Shown: positions 47,226 through 55,941 of the stretch, piece after piece | Numbering within the stretch: the first letter of the stretch is position 1 | Layout: every line of letters begins with the position of its first letter | Source of the DNA: Vibrio sp. S17_S38 | GTDB taxonomy: Bacteria > Pseudomonadota > Gammaproteobacteria > Enterobacterales > Vibrionaceae | Length of the DNA: 64,000 nt | Direction of reading: 5' to 3' | NCBI RefSeq assembly: GCF_014694375.1 | Contig: NZ_JAAUWW010000009.1 | Location: forward strand, 62,001-126,000 | Translations under genes and position numbers: made by a program | Notes under the pieces: generated by a model | What the model was told of the DNA's origin: nothing | Seen by the model: the letters and a program-made list of their open reading frames with translations, nothing else | Databases searched by the model: none

Positions 47226-47240
47226 GCTCAAGAATGGTGC
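47226..47240. promoter_or_regulatory. NtrC-like enhancer site upstream of urtA
   Basis: GCTC-AAGAA-TGGTGC matches the NtrC consensus GCAC-N5-TGGTGC with one change, about 75 bases upstream of the -24 element, as usual for sigma-54 activators. A further dyad TGCAT-AGC-ATGCA lies at 47368-47380. The rest of 47096-47420 shows no gene. Confidence 0.65.
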
Positions 47241-47420
47241 GTTGGATGTAAATAAATCACCAAAATAGTGATGTGACTCGAAAGTTTTATTCGTCGAGTA
47301 ATCAGTGCACTCTTTAAGAGCAAAAAAGTGGAAGTAATATTTTTCAGCATTAAAGGTCAACAGCGTATGCATAGCATGCAATAATACCCGCCATTAACCT
47401 TATCAAAAAAGCATCCATAC

Positions 47421-48002
47421 ATGACTCAAATGACAGCGAAACAAGAAGATCTACTCGCGATTTTCAAGGCCAATCTTCATCTTCCTAATGGTGGTTTCCA
47501 TGCTTTAATTGTTGAGCTGGCTTGCGAATATCAACTCCCCTTTCATGCTGTAAAACCGGTGCTTAAACAGTCTCAAAAAATCATCGAAAAAAAGATAAAA
47601 ACTGACGTGAGCAATATCATTGACTACGATATAACCCAAGATAATTGGTTATCCATCATTAGACATTCATTAGAAGATCTCGCTCAAAACAATCGCCCTT
47701 TAATGGATATTCTCATCCAAAGTCAGCCTTATACGAATGCACTTCATGCCATTGAAAAACCTATAATGAATGAATCAGAACGTGAGGAAGCCTTAGAAAA
47801 CCTTGCGCTGGCTTATGAACAACAAGTGTATAAACCATTAATGGCAATGCTTTATACCTCTAAGCTATATTGGAGAATTTCTGACGATTTATATCAAATG
47901 ACTTTGGAAAAGCAGCAAGAATTTAGTCACTACCCACATCATATGACGGCAACCCAACATCTGCTTAATTTAAGTGAAAAAGTAAAATCGAAAACCATTT
48001 AG
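47421..48002 (+). CDS. Hypothetical protein, all-helical
   Basis: 193-residue protein of no recognised family. No signal peptide or membrane segment; mostly helical, with EREEALENLALAYEQQVYKP and YWRISDDLYQMTLEKQQEF as its more distinctive parts. It is divergent from urtA with the urtA control region between them, so it could respond to the same signals, but nothing else links it to urea use. Confidence 0.65.
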   Translation: MTQMTAKQEDLLAIFKANLHLPNGGFHALIVELACEYQLPFHAVKPVLKQSQKIIEKKIKTDVSNIIDYDITQDNWLSIIRHSLEDLAQNNRPLMDILIQSQPYTNALHAIEKPIMNESEREEALENLALAYEQQVYKPLMAMLYTSKLYWRISDDLYQMTLEKQQEFSHYPHHMTATQHLLNLSEKVKSKTI

Positions 48003-48041
48003 ACATAATATGAAATCTTACTTTCACGGATCTTGATTTAA

Positions 48042-48226
48042 GGTAGAACTGAGCTAACAGTAAAACAAGAGAAGCCGCCGATTGTCATTGTTGAAGGCAA
48101 TTGGTGGCTAATCAATCAGAAAAATGGCAAGTACGGCCAAGCATTGCGATTAAGCTTTATATCGTATCTTTAGAGATAGAAGTGATTTTCTCCGATTTAG
48201 ATGAACACCAATCTCAAGTTGAAAAA
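48042..48226 (+). pseudogene. Possible decayed gene with frameshift
   Basis: One frame reads LTVKQEKPPIVIVEGNWWL then INQKNGKYGQALR and stops at 48171-48173. The next frame continues with protein-like EIEVIFSDLDEHQSQVEKLNRR past 48230. No start codon fits. The codon choice looks coding, so this may be the remnant of a gene broken by a frameshift and cut short by the flavin reductase gene. Confidence 0.3.
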
Positions 48227-48850
48227 CTAAATCGAAGGCCTGCTGATATCAAAACGCTGGGTCTCATCAATTCCATAATAAGCGGACAACCCACCGGCTC
48301 GTAGGATGGGTTTTGCCAGCGTGGTTTGATAAATGCCATCCTTTAATAGCCATTCATCAATATGCACCGCCACTACTTCCCCCAAAATGAGCCAACTATC
48401 AATTAAGTCACCATTGGCAGCAGTAAGTTGAATGCATTGGGACAATCGGCACTCAAAATTAACCGGGCTCTCGCCAACCAAAGCGGCTTGCACTTTTTTA
48501 CCGATAACGGCGGTTAAACCGGCACGCATAAACTCATCTTCGCCGCGAGGCACCGTCGCCGAGGTTTCATTCATTTGTACTGCCAAGTCACGAGTAGCGA
48601 GATTCCAGACAAATTCTTTGGTCTCCAAAATATTCTGCACGCTGTCTTTAAAACCAATACTCGAAAATCCGATGATCGGCGGCTGGTAATTAAAGCAGTT
48701 AAAAAAACTATAAGGGGCGAGATTGCGCTGGCCTTGGCCATTCACAGATGAAATCCACCCAATGGGCCTCGGGCCGATAATGGCGCTGAGCGGATCATGA
48801 GCCAAACCATGGCCGAGCGTTGGTTCATAATAGTAACGATTTTTGGGCAT
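48227..48850 (-). CDS. Flavin reductase-like FMN-binding protein
   Basis: Split-barrel FMN-binding protein of the flavoredoxin/flavin reductase type, 207 residues: IIGPRPIGWISSVNGQGQRNLAPYSFFN, PPIIGFSSIG, and FVWNLATRDL. It probably reduces or carries flavin. The ATG at 48850 is chosen by family start (MPKNRYYYEP...); earlier in-frame starts lack a ribosome binding site. Convergent with the remnant at 48042. Confidence 0.85.
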   Translation of the reverse strand: MPKNRYYYEPTLGHGLAHDPLSAIIGPRPIGWISSVNGQGQRNLAPYSFFNCFNYQPPIIGFSSIGFKDSVQNILETKEFVWNLATRDLAVQMNETSATVPRGEDEFMRAGLTAVIGKKVQAALVGESPVNFECRLSQCIQLTAANGDLIDSWLILGEVVAVHIDEWLLKDGIYQTTLAKPILRAGGLSAYYGIDETQRFDISRPSI

Positions 48851-48918
48851 TGGGTACCTATTTGACTCATTGTGAAATGAAGAACGAGACATAATCAAAA
48901 TAATTGCTTATTTTACAA

Positions 48919-49035
48919 TTACAGCCGCTTTTGTCACAACTGATCTTTGTGATAGCCGATCTTTGTGACAACCGATCTTTGTGACAACCGATCCTAGTTA
49001 CAACCAATCTTTGTTACGACTAAGAGTGGCTGTAA
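48919..49035. repeat. Six-copy 16-bp tandem array flanked by an inverted repeat
   Basis: Units of the form CTTTGTGACAACCGAT run from 48928 to 49024: two identical copies at 48961-48976 and 48977-48992, with diverged copies on both sides. The array is bracketed by TTACAGCC (48919-48926) and GGCTGTAA (49028-49035). It ends one base from the ureG stop codon. There are no spacers, so it is not CRISPR. Confidence 0.85.
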
Positions 49036-49725
49036 CTAAGATTTTGGCGTTAGCATGCCTTCAGTAATAATAAAATCGATAATGAAATCGAGCCCAATAC
49101 TTTTCTTCAAATTAGTGAAAATATACGGCTTATTCGGACGCATACGTTGTGTGTCCGATTCCATCACTTCAAGCGATGCGCCGACATAAGGCGCGAGATC
49201 GATTTTATTGATCACCAATAAATCAGAACGCGTAATACCCGGCCCACCTTTACGTGGGATCTTCTCGCCTTCCGCCACATCAATCACATAAATGGTCAGA
49301 TCGGCAAGTTCAGGGCTAAAAGTGGCACTTAAGTTATCACCACCGCTTTCAACAAATACCACGTCTAAATTTTTATGACGTTTCGCCAACTCTTCCACTG
49401 CTGCTAAGTTCATTGAAGCATCTTCGCGAATCGCAGTATGTGGGCATCCCCCCGTTTCAACGCCAATAATACGGTCGGCATCTAGCGCTTCTGCGCGGGT
49501 TAAAATCTTCGCATCTTCTTGAGTATAAATATCATTAGTAACCACTGCGATATTTAAACGATCACGAATGGCTTTACACAATACTTCCAATAACGCCGTT
49601 TTTCCGGATCCAACTGGGCCACCAATACCAATTCGTAGCGGTTGTTTATAGCTAAGTTGATTGTAACTATGTTCAATATGCGTGCTTTCTACTTGAGACA
49701 TTCTCTTTTCCTTTACTTTGCTCAT
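49036..49725 (-). CDS. ureG: Urease accessory GTPase UreG
   Basis: GTPase that delivers nickel to apo-urease. 229 residues: P-loop [28 protein letters not shown], metal-binding [27 protein letters not shown] and [11 protein letters not shown]. The ATG at 49725 has GAGGG; another at 49701 has AAGGA and is possible. Last gene of ureDABCEJFG, 12 bases after ureF. Confidence 0.96.
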   Translation of the reverse strand: MSKVKEKRMSQVESTHIEHSYNQLSYKQPLRIGIGGPVGSGKTALLEVLCKAIRDRLNIAVVTNDIYTQEDAKILTRAEALDADRIIGVETGGCPHTAIREDASMNLAAVEELAKRHKNLDVVFVESGGDNLSATFSPELADLTIYVIDVAEGEKIPRKGGPGITRSDLLVINKIDLAPYVGASLEVMESDTQRMRPNKPYIFTNLKKSIGLDFIIDFIITEGMLTPKS

Positions 49726-49737
49726 GAGATCCCTCAA

Positions 49738-50454
49738 TTAGGATCTAAAGAGTCTTGTATATTGAGTTTCATGACGACTACTAGCAATCGCCACCGAAGG
49801 CGTAAAACTACCAATATCATCATCTTGAATTTGATTGGCTCGCACGATCGCTTGTGGTAACCATTGCGAAAGTTGAATCAAAGATCGTTGCCCTGCTGTT
49901 TGCCCTAATGGCACAAGTTTCACCCCCGCCGTGACGATGTTCTCTGCCCAACTCCACAAATAGCCTTGTTGTAAATGATGCAACGAAATACCCCATTGTT
50001 TGGCGGCGATACAAAAACCTAATAGCTGATTTTGCGTAGCAGCATTGGGGTCATCTTGCGGCTGCCAACTCGCTTTAATCGGAATATCTAACTGCTTTAA
50101 AAGCGTGAATAATGCCTTACCTCGTTGCAATTCCTCCGCACGCAATTCACTGGTTTCACGGCAAGAATAAAGATAGTTACTCCAATACTGAATACAGTCT
50201 TCATCATCCTCTTCTAATGCTTGATAAAACTTCGCCACAATCGGTAATTCCAATGTAGTAAGGCTATTCTTGAGCATCATTTCAAGCCATTGCATTAATT
50301 GGGATTGATTACTCACCCAAGCTTTTTCAATTGCCCACTCCAACCCTTGCGAATAAGTGAAACCACCAATCGGCAAGGATGGGCTAATCAGTTGAAATAG
50401 TCGAAAACAAGCGACATCATTAACTGGATTCTGACTCTGTTGTTCATCAGACAT
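49738..50454 (-). CDS. ureF: Urease accessory protein UreF
   Basis: 238 residues; part of the UreDFG complex that activates urease and gates UreG. Recognisable by LFQLISPSLPIGGFTYSQGLEWA and ETSELRAEELQRG. It lies six bases after the HupE/UreJ gene. Confidence 0.94.
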   Translation of the reverse strand: MSDEQQSQNPVNDVACFRLFQLISPSLPIGGFTYSQGLEWAIEKAWVSNQSQLMQWLEMMLKNSLTTLELPIVAKFYQALEEDDEDCIQYWSNYLYSCRETSELRAEELQRGKALFTLLKQLDIPIKASWQPQDDPNAATQNQLLGFCIAAKQWGISLHHLQQGYLWSWAENIVTAGVKLVPLGQTAGQRSLIQLSQWLPQAIVRANQIQDDDIGSFTPSVAIASSRHETQYTRLFRS

Positions 50455-50460
50455 CCGTAA

Positions 50461-51051
50461 TTAAGGTGCCATCATTAATGCGATACCGGATGCGGCAATA
50501 CCCGCGCTAAGCCACTTGTTTGCCAAAGAAGATCCGGCAACAAAATGTGATAAACGCTCACCGACACACATAATCGCCGCTGCCGAGATCAACATGCCTA
50601 CACCAAAGCCCGATAATGTTCCCGTCGCTTCAACACCATGAGCGAAACCGTGGAAAAATACCAAGCCAATTGATGCTGTAACTAAAAATTTTGTTAAGGA
50701 TTCTCGACTGGTAAAGGCATTCCAAATTCCTAATGCCACTACAAAAATTGAAGCTGCAATCATCAGCTCGACACCATTAACCGCACCCACTGCGCTACCG
50801 ACAATTAAACCGATAGCTAAGCTCATTAATGCGGCAGCAAATAAGCTCAACTTACCTTTAATTGAAGTGTTATTAACAGTAGTGCGGCTAATAAGAATGC
50901 CCAGTCCTAGTAACATTGTTAGATGGTCAAATCCCGTCAGTGGATGCAACATACCATCGGCAATCGAGCTGTGGGCCATGTGACCAGGATGGGCAAAAGC
51001 AGCCGGTGCCGACAATAATGTAGAAAGAGTCAGTAAGCGTGTGGTTTTCAT
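50461..51051 (-). CDS. ureJ: HupE/UreJ-family nickel transporter
   Basis: 196-residue membrane protein with a signal-like N-terminus (LLTLSTLLSAPAAFA) followed by the HupE/UreJ motif HPGH and HPLTGFDHLTMLLGLGI, then five to six membrane segments. The family imports or gates nickel for urease or hydrogenase. The ATG at 51051 has AAAGGG about nine bases upstream; the frame is open further upstream but through ureE sequence. It is the only nickel transport candidate in the window. Confidence 0.9.
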   Translation of the reverse strand: MKTTRLLTLSTLLSAPAAFAHPGHMAHSSIADGMLHPLTGFDHLTMLLGLGILISRTTVNNTSIKGKLSLFAAALMSLAIGLIVGSAVGAVNGVELMIAASIFVVALGIWNAFTSRESLTKFLVTASIGLVFFHGFAHGVEATGTLSGFGVGMLISAAAIMCVGERLSHFVAGSSLANKWLSAGIAASGIALMMAP

Positions 51052-51101
51052 AATTAACATCCCTTTAAAAATTATAATTCTTTTAACTTTTACTAATAAT
51101 G

Positions 51102-51124
51102 TATACCCAAAGTAATACGGGTAT
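51102..51124. repeat. Short TATACCC...GGGTAT inverted repeat between ureE and ureJ
   Basis: ATACCC (51103-51108) pairs with GGGTAT (51119-51124); the sequence TATACCCAAAGTAAT matches the left half of the urtA-urtB element at 45710. Confidence 0.6.
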
Positions 51125-51607
51125 TTAATGGTGATGATGCTCGTGCTTATCATCATGTTCGCCGTGACTGTGTCCACCAGAGCGACCACCATACGCACCA
51201 TCTTCTGGCTCAAACGGAGCTTGCTCGATCGTCACTTTGGCATGCAATCCTGTGACCATGTCATCTAAGACGTGATCGTGTTGGTAACGAACCCAGCCTT
51301 GCGAGATTTGCAATGGAACATGTCGGTTACCTAAATGATAAGTGACACGATTGAGCAGTACCGCATCATCACAATAAACGGTTGAAACAGTTTCAGGCGC
51401 GGCTTTGATTTCAATATGCAAACCGCATTGGCTTTTTATAATTTGTCCACCACGTAAAATATTACCGCGAGGTAGAAATAAGCCTGCGTCACGTCCATCG
51501 TCTAACACCACTTTTAAGCGGCTTTTAATTCGGCTGTTTATTGGCAAGCTTAATGTGCCGTCAATTTTCGGCGGTGTTTCAGTTAAGATCTGTGTTAATT
51601 CGATCAT
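51125..51607 (-). CDS. ureE: Urease accessory nickel chaperone UreE
   Basis: 160 residues. Two-domain UreE with the conserved metal-binding region GNRHVPLQI and a histidine-rich tail HSHGEHDDKHEHHHH that can store nickel. Hands nickel to UreG. It starts 42 bases after ureC. Confidence 0.95.
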   Translation of the reverse strand: MIELTQILTETPPKIDGTLSLPINSRIKSRLKVVLDDGRDAGLFLPRGNILRGGQIIKSQCGLHIEIKAAPETVSTVYCDDAVLLNRVTYHLGNRHVPLQISQGWVRYQHDHVLDDMVTGLHAKVTIEQAPFEPEDGAYGGRSGGHSHGEHDDKHEHHHH

Positions 51608-51649
51608 ATTCGGTCCATTAATATTTTGTTTGATTGAATAATTCGTTTG

Positions 51650-53392
51650 TTAAAAAAGAAAGTACCGCTGTGCCATTGGCAAGACTTCCGCTGGTTCGCA
51701 AGTGAGTAACTCGCCATCGGCATGCACTTGGTAGGTTTGAGAATCAACTTCAATTTTGGGCTGCCAATCATTAAGTTTCATATCGGCTTTAGAAATATTA
51801 CGGCAGTTTTTTGCCACGCCAATCAAACTGCCTAAACCTAACTGCCCAGCAATGTCTTTCTCTTTGGCCGCTTTTGAAACAAAGATCATCGACGTGTGTT
51901 TAGATGCCTGTCCGTAACTGCCAAACATTGAGCGATAATGCACAGGTTGTGGCGTTGGAATAGACGCATTAGGATCGCCCATTGGCGCCATTGCGATCAT
52001 GCCGCCTTTAATAATAGCGCTTGGTTTCACGCCAAAAAATGCCGGTTTCCATAACACTAAATCGGCCAGTTTTCCCACTTCCACAGAGCCAACTTCATGG
52101 CTAATACCATGTGTTATCGCAGGATTTATCGTATATTTCGCTACATATCGACGTAGACGAAAATTATCACTTGGGGTTTGATGTCCAAATTTTTCATCCT
52201 GCGCGTCAAAATCAGCTTGATCTTCTTTTAACGGGCCTCGTTGCACTTTCATTTTATGCGCCGTTTGCCATGTTCTTAACACCACTTCTCCGACACGCCC
52301 CATCGCTTGAGAGTCTGATGAAATCATCGAGAACGCACCTAAATCATGCAAAATATCTTCCGCGGCAATGGTTTCACGACGAATACGAGACTCGGCAAAC
52401 GCCACATCTTCGGCAATTGAAGGCGATAAATGGTGGCAAACCATCAACATATCTAAATGTTCATCCACCGTATTCACGGTATAAGGACGCGTTGGATTGG
52501 TGGATGAAGGAAGGATATTTGATTCACCACAGGCTTTAATAATATCAGGTGCATGACCGCCACCTGCGCCTTCAGTGTGGTAAGTATGGATAACGCGATC
52601 GCCAATAGCAGCCAGTGTCGATTCAACAAAACCAGACTCATTAAGTGTGTCGGTATGAATCGCCACTTGCACATCAGTAAGATCAGCCACAGTTAAACAG
52701 TTATCAATCGAAGCCGGCGTTGTCCCCCAATCTTCATGCAGTTTTAAACCAATCACGCCCGCTTCCACTTGCTCAATTAAAGGCTCCGGCAAGCTGGCAT
52801 TACCTTTACCCAATAAGCCAAAGTTCATCGGAAATTCATCTAACGCTTCAAGCATGCGGTGAATATTCCATGGGCCTGGTGTGCAAGTAGTCGCATTGGT
52901 TCCGGTTGCAGGTCCCGTGCCACCGCCAATCATAGTGGTGATACCAGAGGCTAATGCTTCTTCAATTTGTTGCGGGCAAATATAGTGAATATGAGAATCA
53001 ATTCCGCCCGCAGTCACAATTGAACCTTCAGCGGCAATGATTTCGGTTCCTGGGCCAATCACGATATCAACATTCGGCTGCACATCAGGATTGCCCGCTT
53101 TACCAATGCCGCAGATTCGCCCATTTTTAACACCAATATCCGCTTTCACCACCCCCCAATGATCGAGGATCACCGCGTTGGTCAAGACTAAGTCTGGTGT
53201 GAATTCGGAGACTAATTGGCTTTGACCTTGGCCATCACGGATCACTTTACCGCCGCCGAATTTGACTTCATCGCCATACACAGTGAAATCTTTTTCGACT
53301 TCGAGCCATAATTCAGTATCGGCAAGGCGTAATCGATCGCCAGTGGTTGGCCCAAACATCTCGGCGTAGGCGCGTTTTGAAATTTTTGCCAT
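51650..53392 (-). CDS. ureC: Urease alpha subunit UreC
   Basis: Catalytic subunit of nickel urease, 580 residues. Every active-site residue is present at Klebsiella numbering: His134 and His136 (DSHIHY), carbamylated Lys217 (GLKLHEDWG), His219, His246, His272, catalytic His320 (MVCHHL) and Asp360 (SSDSQAMGR). Hydrolyses urea to ammonia and carbamate in the cytoplasm. A repeat element separates it from ureB by 107 bases. Confidence 0.98.
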   Translation of the reverse strand: MAKISKRAYAEMFGPTTGDRLRLADTELWLEVEKDFTVYGDEVKFGGGKVIRDGQGQSQLVSEFTPDLVLTNAVILDHWGVVKADIGVKNGRICGIGKAGNPDVQPNVDIVIGPGTEIIAAEGSIVTAGGIDSHIHYICPQQIEEALASGITTMIGGGTGPATGTNATTCTPGPWNIHRMLEALDEFPMNFGLLGKGNASLPEPLIEQVEAGVIGLKLHEDWGTTPASIDNCLTVADLTDVQVAIHTDTLNESGFVESTLAAIGDRVIHTYHTEGAGGGHAPDIIKACGESNILPSSTNPTRPYTVNTVDEHLDMLMVCHHLSPSIAEDVAFAESRIRRETIAAEDILHDLGAFSMISSDSQAMGRVGEVVLRTWQTAHKMKVQRGPLKEDQADFDAQDEKFGHQTPSDNFRLRRYVAKYTINPAITHGISHEVGSVEVGKLADLVLWKPAFFGVKPSAIIKGGMIAMAPMGDPNASIPTPQPVHYRSMFGSYGQASKHTSMIFVSKAAKEKDIAGQLGLGSLIGVAKNCRNISKADMKLNDWQPKIEVDSQTYQVHADGELLTCEPAEVLPMAQRYFLF

Positions 53393-53463
53393 GTTATAAA
53401 TCCTTTTAGCGAACCTTATATTTTCTATCTCAGCTATTTTTAAGGTGATCGCTCACATTGGAG

Positions 53464-53497
53464 ATTCCGGAGAACTCGTTCCTCGTTTCCGGAATGA
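53464..53497. repeat. GGATTC...GAATGAC inverted repeat between ureB and ureC
   Basis: ATTCCGG (53464-53470) pairs with CCGGAAT (53489-53495), followed by GAC; loop AGAACTCGTTCCTCGTTT. Third locus of the element also at 5466 and 28901. In mRNA it could form a hairpin separating the small and large urease subunit messages. Confidence 0.7.
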
Positions 53498-53499
53498 CG

Positions 53500-53856
53500 C
53501 TATTTTCCATCCGAATCAAGAGAGCCCATTATCCGCCCTTTAAATCCATACACCTTGCGATTGCCCGCATACGATACCAATTCAACCGTTCTTGATTGAC
53601 CCGGTTCAAAACGAGTTGCCGTGCCTGCTGGGATGTTGAGTCGAAATCCTTTGGCTGCCTCTCTCTCGAAATTCAACGCATCATTAACTTCAAAAAAATG
53701 ATAATGAGAGCCAATTTGAACAGGGCGATCGCCTAAATTTTCGACTTTAATTTGAATCGTTTTACGGCCAACATTAAGCTCTATATCACCTGAGCCTGAA
53801 ATAAGCTGGCCGGGAATAAATGCATTAGGATTCGCATTACTGGTTTTCATCTTCAC
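53500..53856 (-). CDS. ureB: Urease beta subunit UreB
   Basis: 118 residues; structural subunit. [29 protein letters not shown] and [18 protein letters not shown] are standard. About ten residues longer than average at the N-terminus. Confidence 0.96.
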   Translation of the reverse strand: MKMKTSNANPNAFIPGQLISGSGDIELNVGRKTIQIKVENLGDRPVQIGSHYHFFEVNDALNFEREAAKGFRLNIPAGTATRFEPGQSRTVELVSYAGNRKVYGFKGRIMGSLDSDGK

Positions 53857-53875
53857 TTACCCTTAATTTAGCGAG

Positions 53876-54178
53876 TTATACAATGGGGTCATGTACCGTG
53901 ACCAGTTTAGTCCCATCGGGAAAGGTCGCTTCAACTTGCACATCAGGGATCATCGACGGCACACCTTCCATCACATCATTGACACCTAAAATGGTACGAC
54001 CAAAGTTCATCAATTCGGCGACGGTTTTACCTTCACGTGCACCTTCTAAAATGGCGCTACTGAGCAGGGCTACCGACTCTGGATAATTAAGTTTTAAGCC
54101 TTTATCTTTGCGTTGTTGCGCCAGCATTCCGGCACAAAATATGAGGAGTTTGTCTTTTTCTCTTGGAGTTAATTCCAT
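53876..54178 (-). CDS. ureA: Urease gamma subunit UreA
   Basis: 100 residues, the standard length. [41 protein letters not shown] and the C-terminal [14 protein letters not shown] identify it. Nineteen bases before ureB. Confidence 0.97.
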   Translation of the reverse strand: MELTPREKDKLLIFCAGMLAQQRKDKGLKLNYPESVALLSSAILEGAREGKTVAELMNFGRTILGVNDVMEGVPSMIPDVQVEATFPDGTKLVTVHDPIV

Positions 54179-54264
54179 TTATATTCGTCCTGATCGGTCA
54201 TTTTATATCGTCATTGAAGATAACCGTTTCCAAAATGACGTAATTTATCGTTATCGCCTAAAAA

Positions 54265-55158
54265 TTAGGTTGCCCAAATTCGAGGTGGCTCAGGGACATA
54301 ATCAAACCATTGATGCCTAAATTGCTGCCAGACTAAAGTGAAAACTTCTAGCATGGGTTCTGTCCATTTCCCTAATGCTCGAACCACGATTAATTGATCA
54401 ATTTGGGTCGCGCCAATTACTAATTCAGTACTCGTTGTAAAGTCTTGAAGCAAATCTTGTACCATTTTAATATCGCTATCATTGGTCGCAGTAATGAAGA
54501 AACTGCCTATCATTGGAAAAGATTGTAATCCACTGTTTAATATGGATTTATCCCCTCCGACCAATTGCACGTTTTCAGTGAGAATACGTTTGTCATCGAC
54601 AAAAATTTGCGTCTTACCCCACACTTTACCTGTGTCGAAGCACTCATTTAGTGCAGGTCGACCAAAGCAGTGCAACTCCCAGCCCATAAATAGTGCACCA
54701 GTTTCAATATGAATATCCGTATCAACTCGAACTTGTGCTGTGGGAAAAAAGATGTTTTCTTGGGGGAGCCATTCCAAACAACTTCCAGCTTTCGCCGTTA
54801 AGATTTGTTTTTGACGCGCAACTTTACCTTCAGAGCGATAAAATTTCGTTGCGCCTGGAGTGGTGACTAGTGCATGTGCACCAATTTCAGTCGTCGCTTT
54901 GATCAATAATTGATCACCGCCCACGACACCACCCGGAGGATGTAAGAGATAGGTATGGCAAACATCGCCTTCAGGATAAAGTGGGCGCTGAATAGCCAGT
55001 GGCCCAAGTTGGGTTTTATGGCTGACCACGGTTTTATCACCACGATCGGTGAAACCTAATGTCAGCTCTGCTTTCCATCCATCAGATAGAGGATCAGCAA
55101 CAGGAGAAATAGAAAAATTTACTTGGGGTGATACTTCAGCAGCAGAGAGACCCGACAT
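54265..55158 (-). CDS. ureD: Urease accessory protein UreD (UreH)
   Basis: 297 residues; scaffold that binds apo-urease and receives nickel through UreF/UreG. Family parts: LYPEGDVCHTYLLHPPGGVVGGDQL, TTPGATKFYRSEG, and LEWLPQENIFF. First gene of the ure operon, behind a probable sigma-54 promoter. Confidence 0.94.
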   Translation of the reverse strand: MSGLSAAEVSPQVNFSISPVADPLSDGWKAELTLGFTDRGDKTVVSHKTQLGPLAIQRPLYPEGDVCHTYLLHPPGGVVGGDQLLIKATTEIGAHALVTTPGATKFYRSEGKVARQKQILTAKAGSCLEWLPQENIFFPTAQVRVDTDIHIETGALFMGWELHCFGRPALNECFDTGKVWGKTQIFVDDKRILTENVQLVGGDKSILNSGLQSFPMIGSFFITATNDSDIKMVQDLLQDFTTSTELVIGATQIDQLIVVRALGKWTEPMLEVFTLVWQQFRHQWFDYVPEPPRIWAT

Positions 55159-55208
55159 GAATAACGACTCCTTTTGTTATCATGTTAATAGTTAACTGAT
55201 ATAAGAGT

Positions 55209-55223
55209 GCAATTGTCATGCCG
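55209..55223 (-). promoter_or_regulatory. Probable sigma-54 promoter of the urease operon
   Basis: Minus strand CGGCAT-GACAA-TTGC keeps the essential GG and GC with the right spacing and an exact TTGC; the -24 box has two changes from TGGCAC. It lies 51 bases from the ureD ATG, nearly the same geometry as the urtA promoter. No clear NtrC site was found upstream. Confidence 0.6.
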
Positions 55224-55319
55224 AGAGTGGTGAATTTAATTAAAAATTATCGTGGTTAAAAAAAGATTGTCCGTAAATAAGTTAGTTGTAGACAAGGAAA
55301 TGAATGATTAGAAAACCCG

Positions 55320-55883
55320 TTAATAGTCCATATTTTTGCGAACGTAATCTAAAATTTTGGCATAACCATCAGCGTAACGATCAGCATATCCATTCCGATT
55401 AGCTGGGTTATGATAGCGACCTGCCGCCTTTGCCCAATCCCCTACTTTTTCATACTCTTCTAACATGATTTCAGCTGCAATACGGGCATTTTCATAAGGA
55501 TTAGCTAAAGCTTCTATTGATTCAGTTCTGTAACCATTCCATTTCCAATTAACTTGAAATAAACCGACATCAAAACTCGTTTGACCTTGTTGGATAAGAA
55601 AGCGTGATTGCCGCACGAGGTCTTCATAGCTGGCAAAACGCATTCCTTTATAGTTTTGATTCATGGTGTAAGGCCAAGGTGCGTAGCGACCATTTATCAT
55701 TTTGGTGTTACTTTCCTTAATCGCTAATGCATATAAGACATCGGCGGGAATACCATGCTGTGATGCCATTGTGATGAAAAAAGGAGGAATGGGATTCTTG
55801 TTGGCAGCGGCATGCACGCCACCACTCACTAAAAAGTTAAGTGCTACAAGAAACAGAAGACGTGATAATTTTAACCTATTCAC
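55320..55883 (-). CDS. Lytic transglycosylase (SLT domain) at the end of the lateral flagellar operon
   Basis: Periplasmic muramidase-like enzyme that cleaves peptidoglycan. 187 residues: signal peptide (LLFLVALNFLVSGGVHA), then the SLT domain with the catalytic Glu in YALAIKESNTKM, FDVGLFQVNWKWNG and AAGRYHNPANRNGYADRY. The start is GTG at 55883, inside the last copy of a seven-fold 8-bp repeat that also supplies AGGTGA ribosome binding sequences. It follows lafU by 58 bases and may open the cell wall for lateral flagella. It is not one of the standard laf genes. Confidence 0.85.
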   Translation of the reverse strand: MNRLKLSRLLFLVALNFLVSGGVHAAANKNPIPPFFITMASQHGIPADVLYALAIKESNTKMINGRYAPWPYTMNQNYKGMRFASYEDLVRQSRFLIQQGQTSFDVGLFQVNWKWNGYRTESIEALANPYENARIAAEIMLEEYEKVGDWAKAAGRYHNPANRNGYADRYADGYAKILDYVRKNMDY

Positions 55884-55930
55884 CTATTCACCTATTCACC
55901 TATTCACCTATTCACCTATTCACCTATTCA
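55875..55930. repeat. Seven perfect 8-bp tandem repeats over a start codon
   Basis: CCTATTCA is repeated seven times without change; on the coding strand the unit is TGAATAGG. Each junction reads AGGTGA, complementary to the 16S rRNA 3' end, and each has a GTG. Only the GTG at 55883 opens the transglycosylase frame; the others reach TGA after three codons. Such arrays change copy number by slippage. Confidence 0.92.
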
Positions 55931-55941
55931 CAGCCGTTCGA

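Noticed and set aside
48919..49035. Possible CRISPR array
   Set aside because: Units are directly adjacent without spacers and there are no cas genes.
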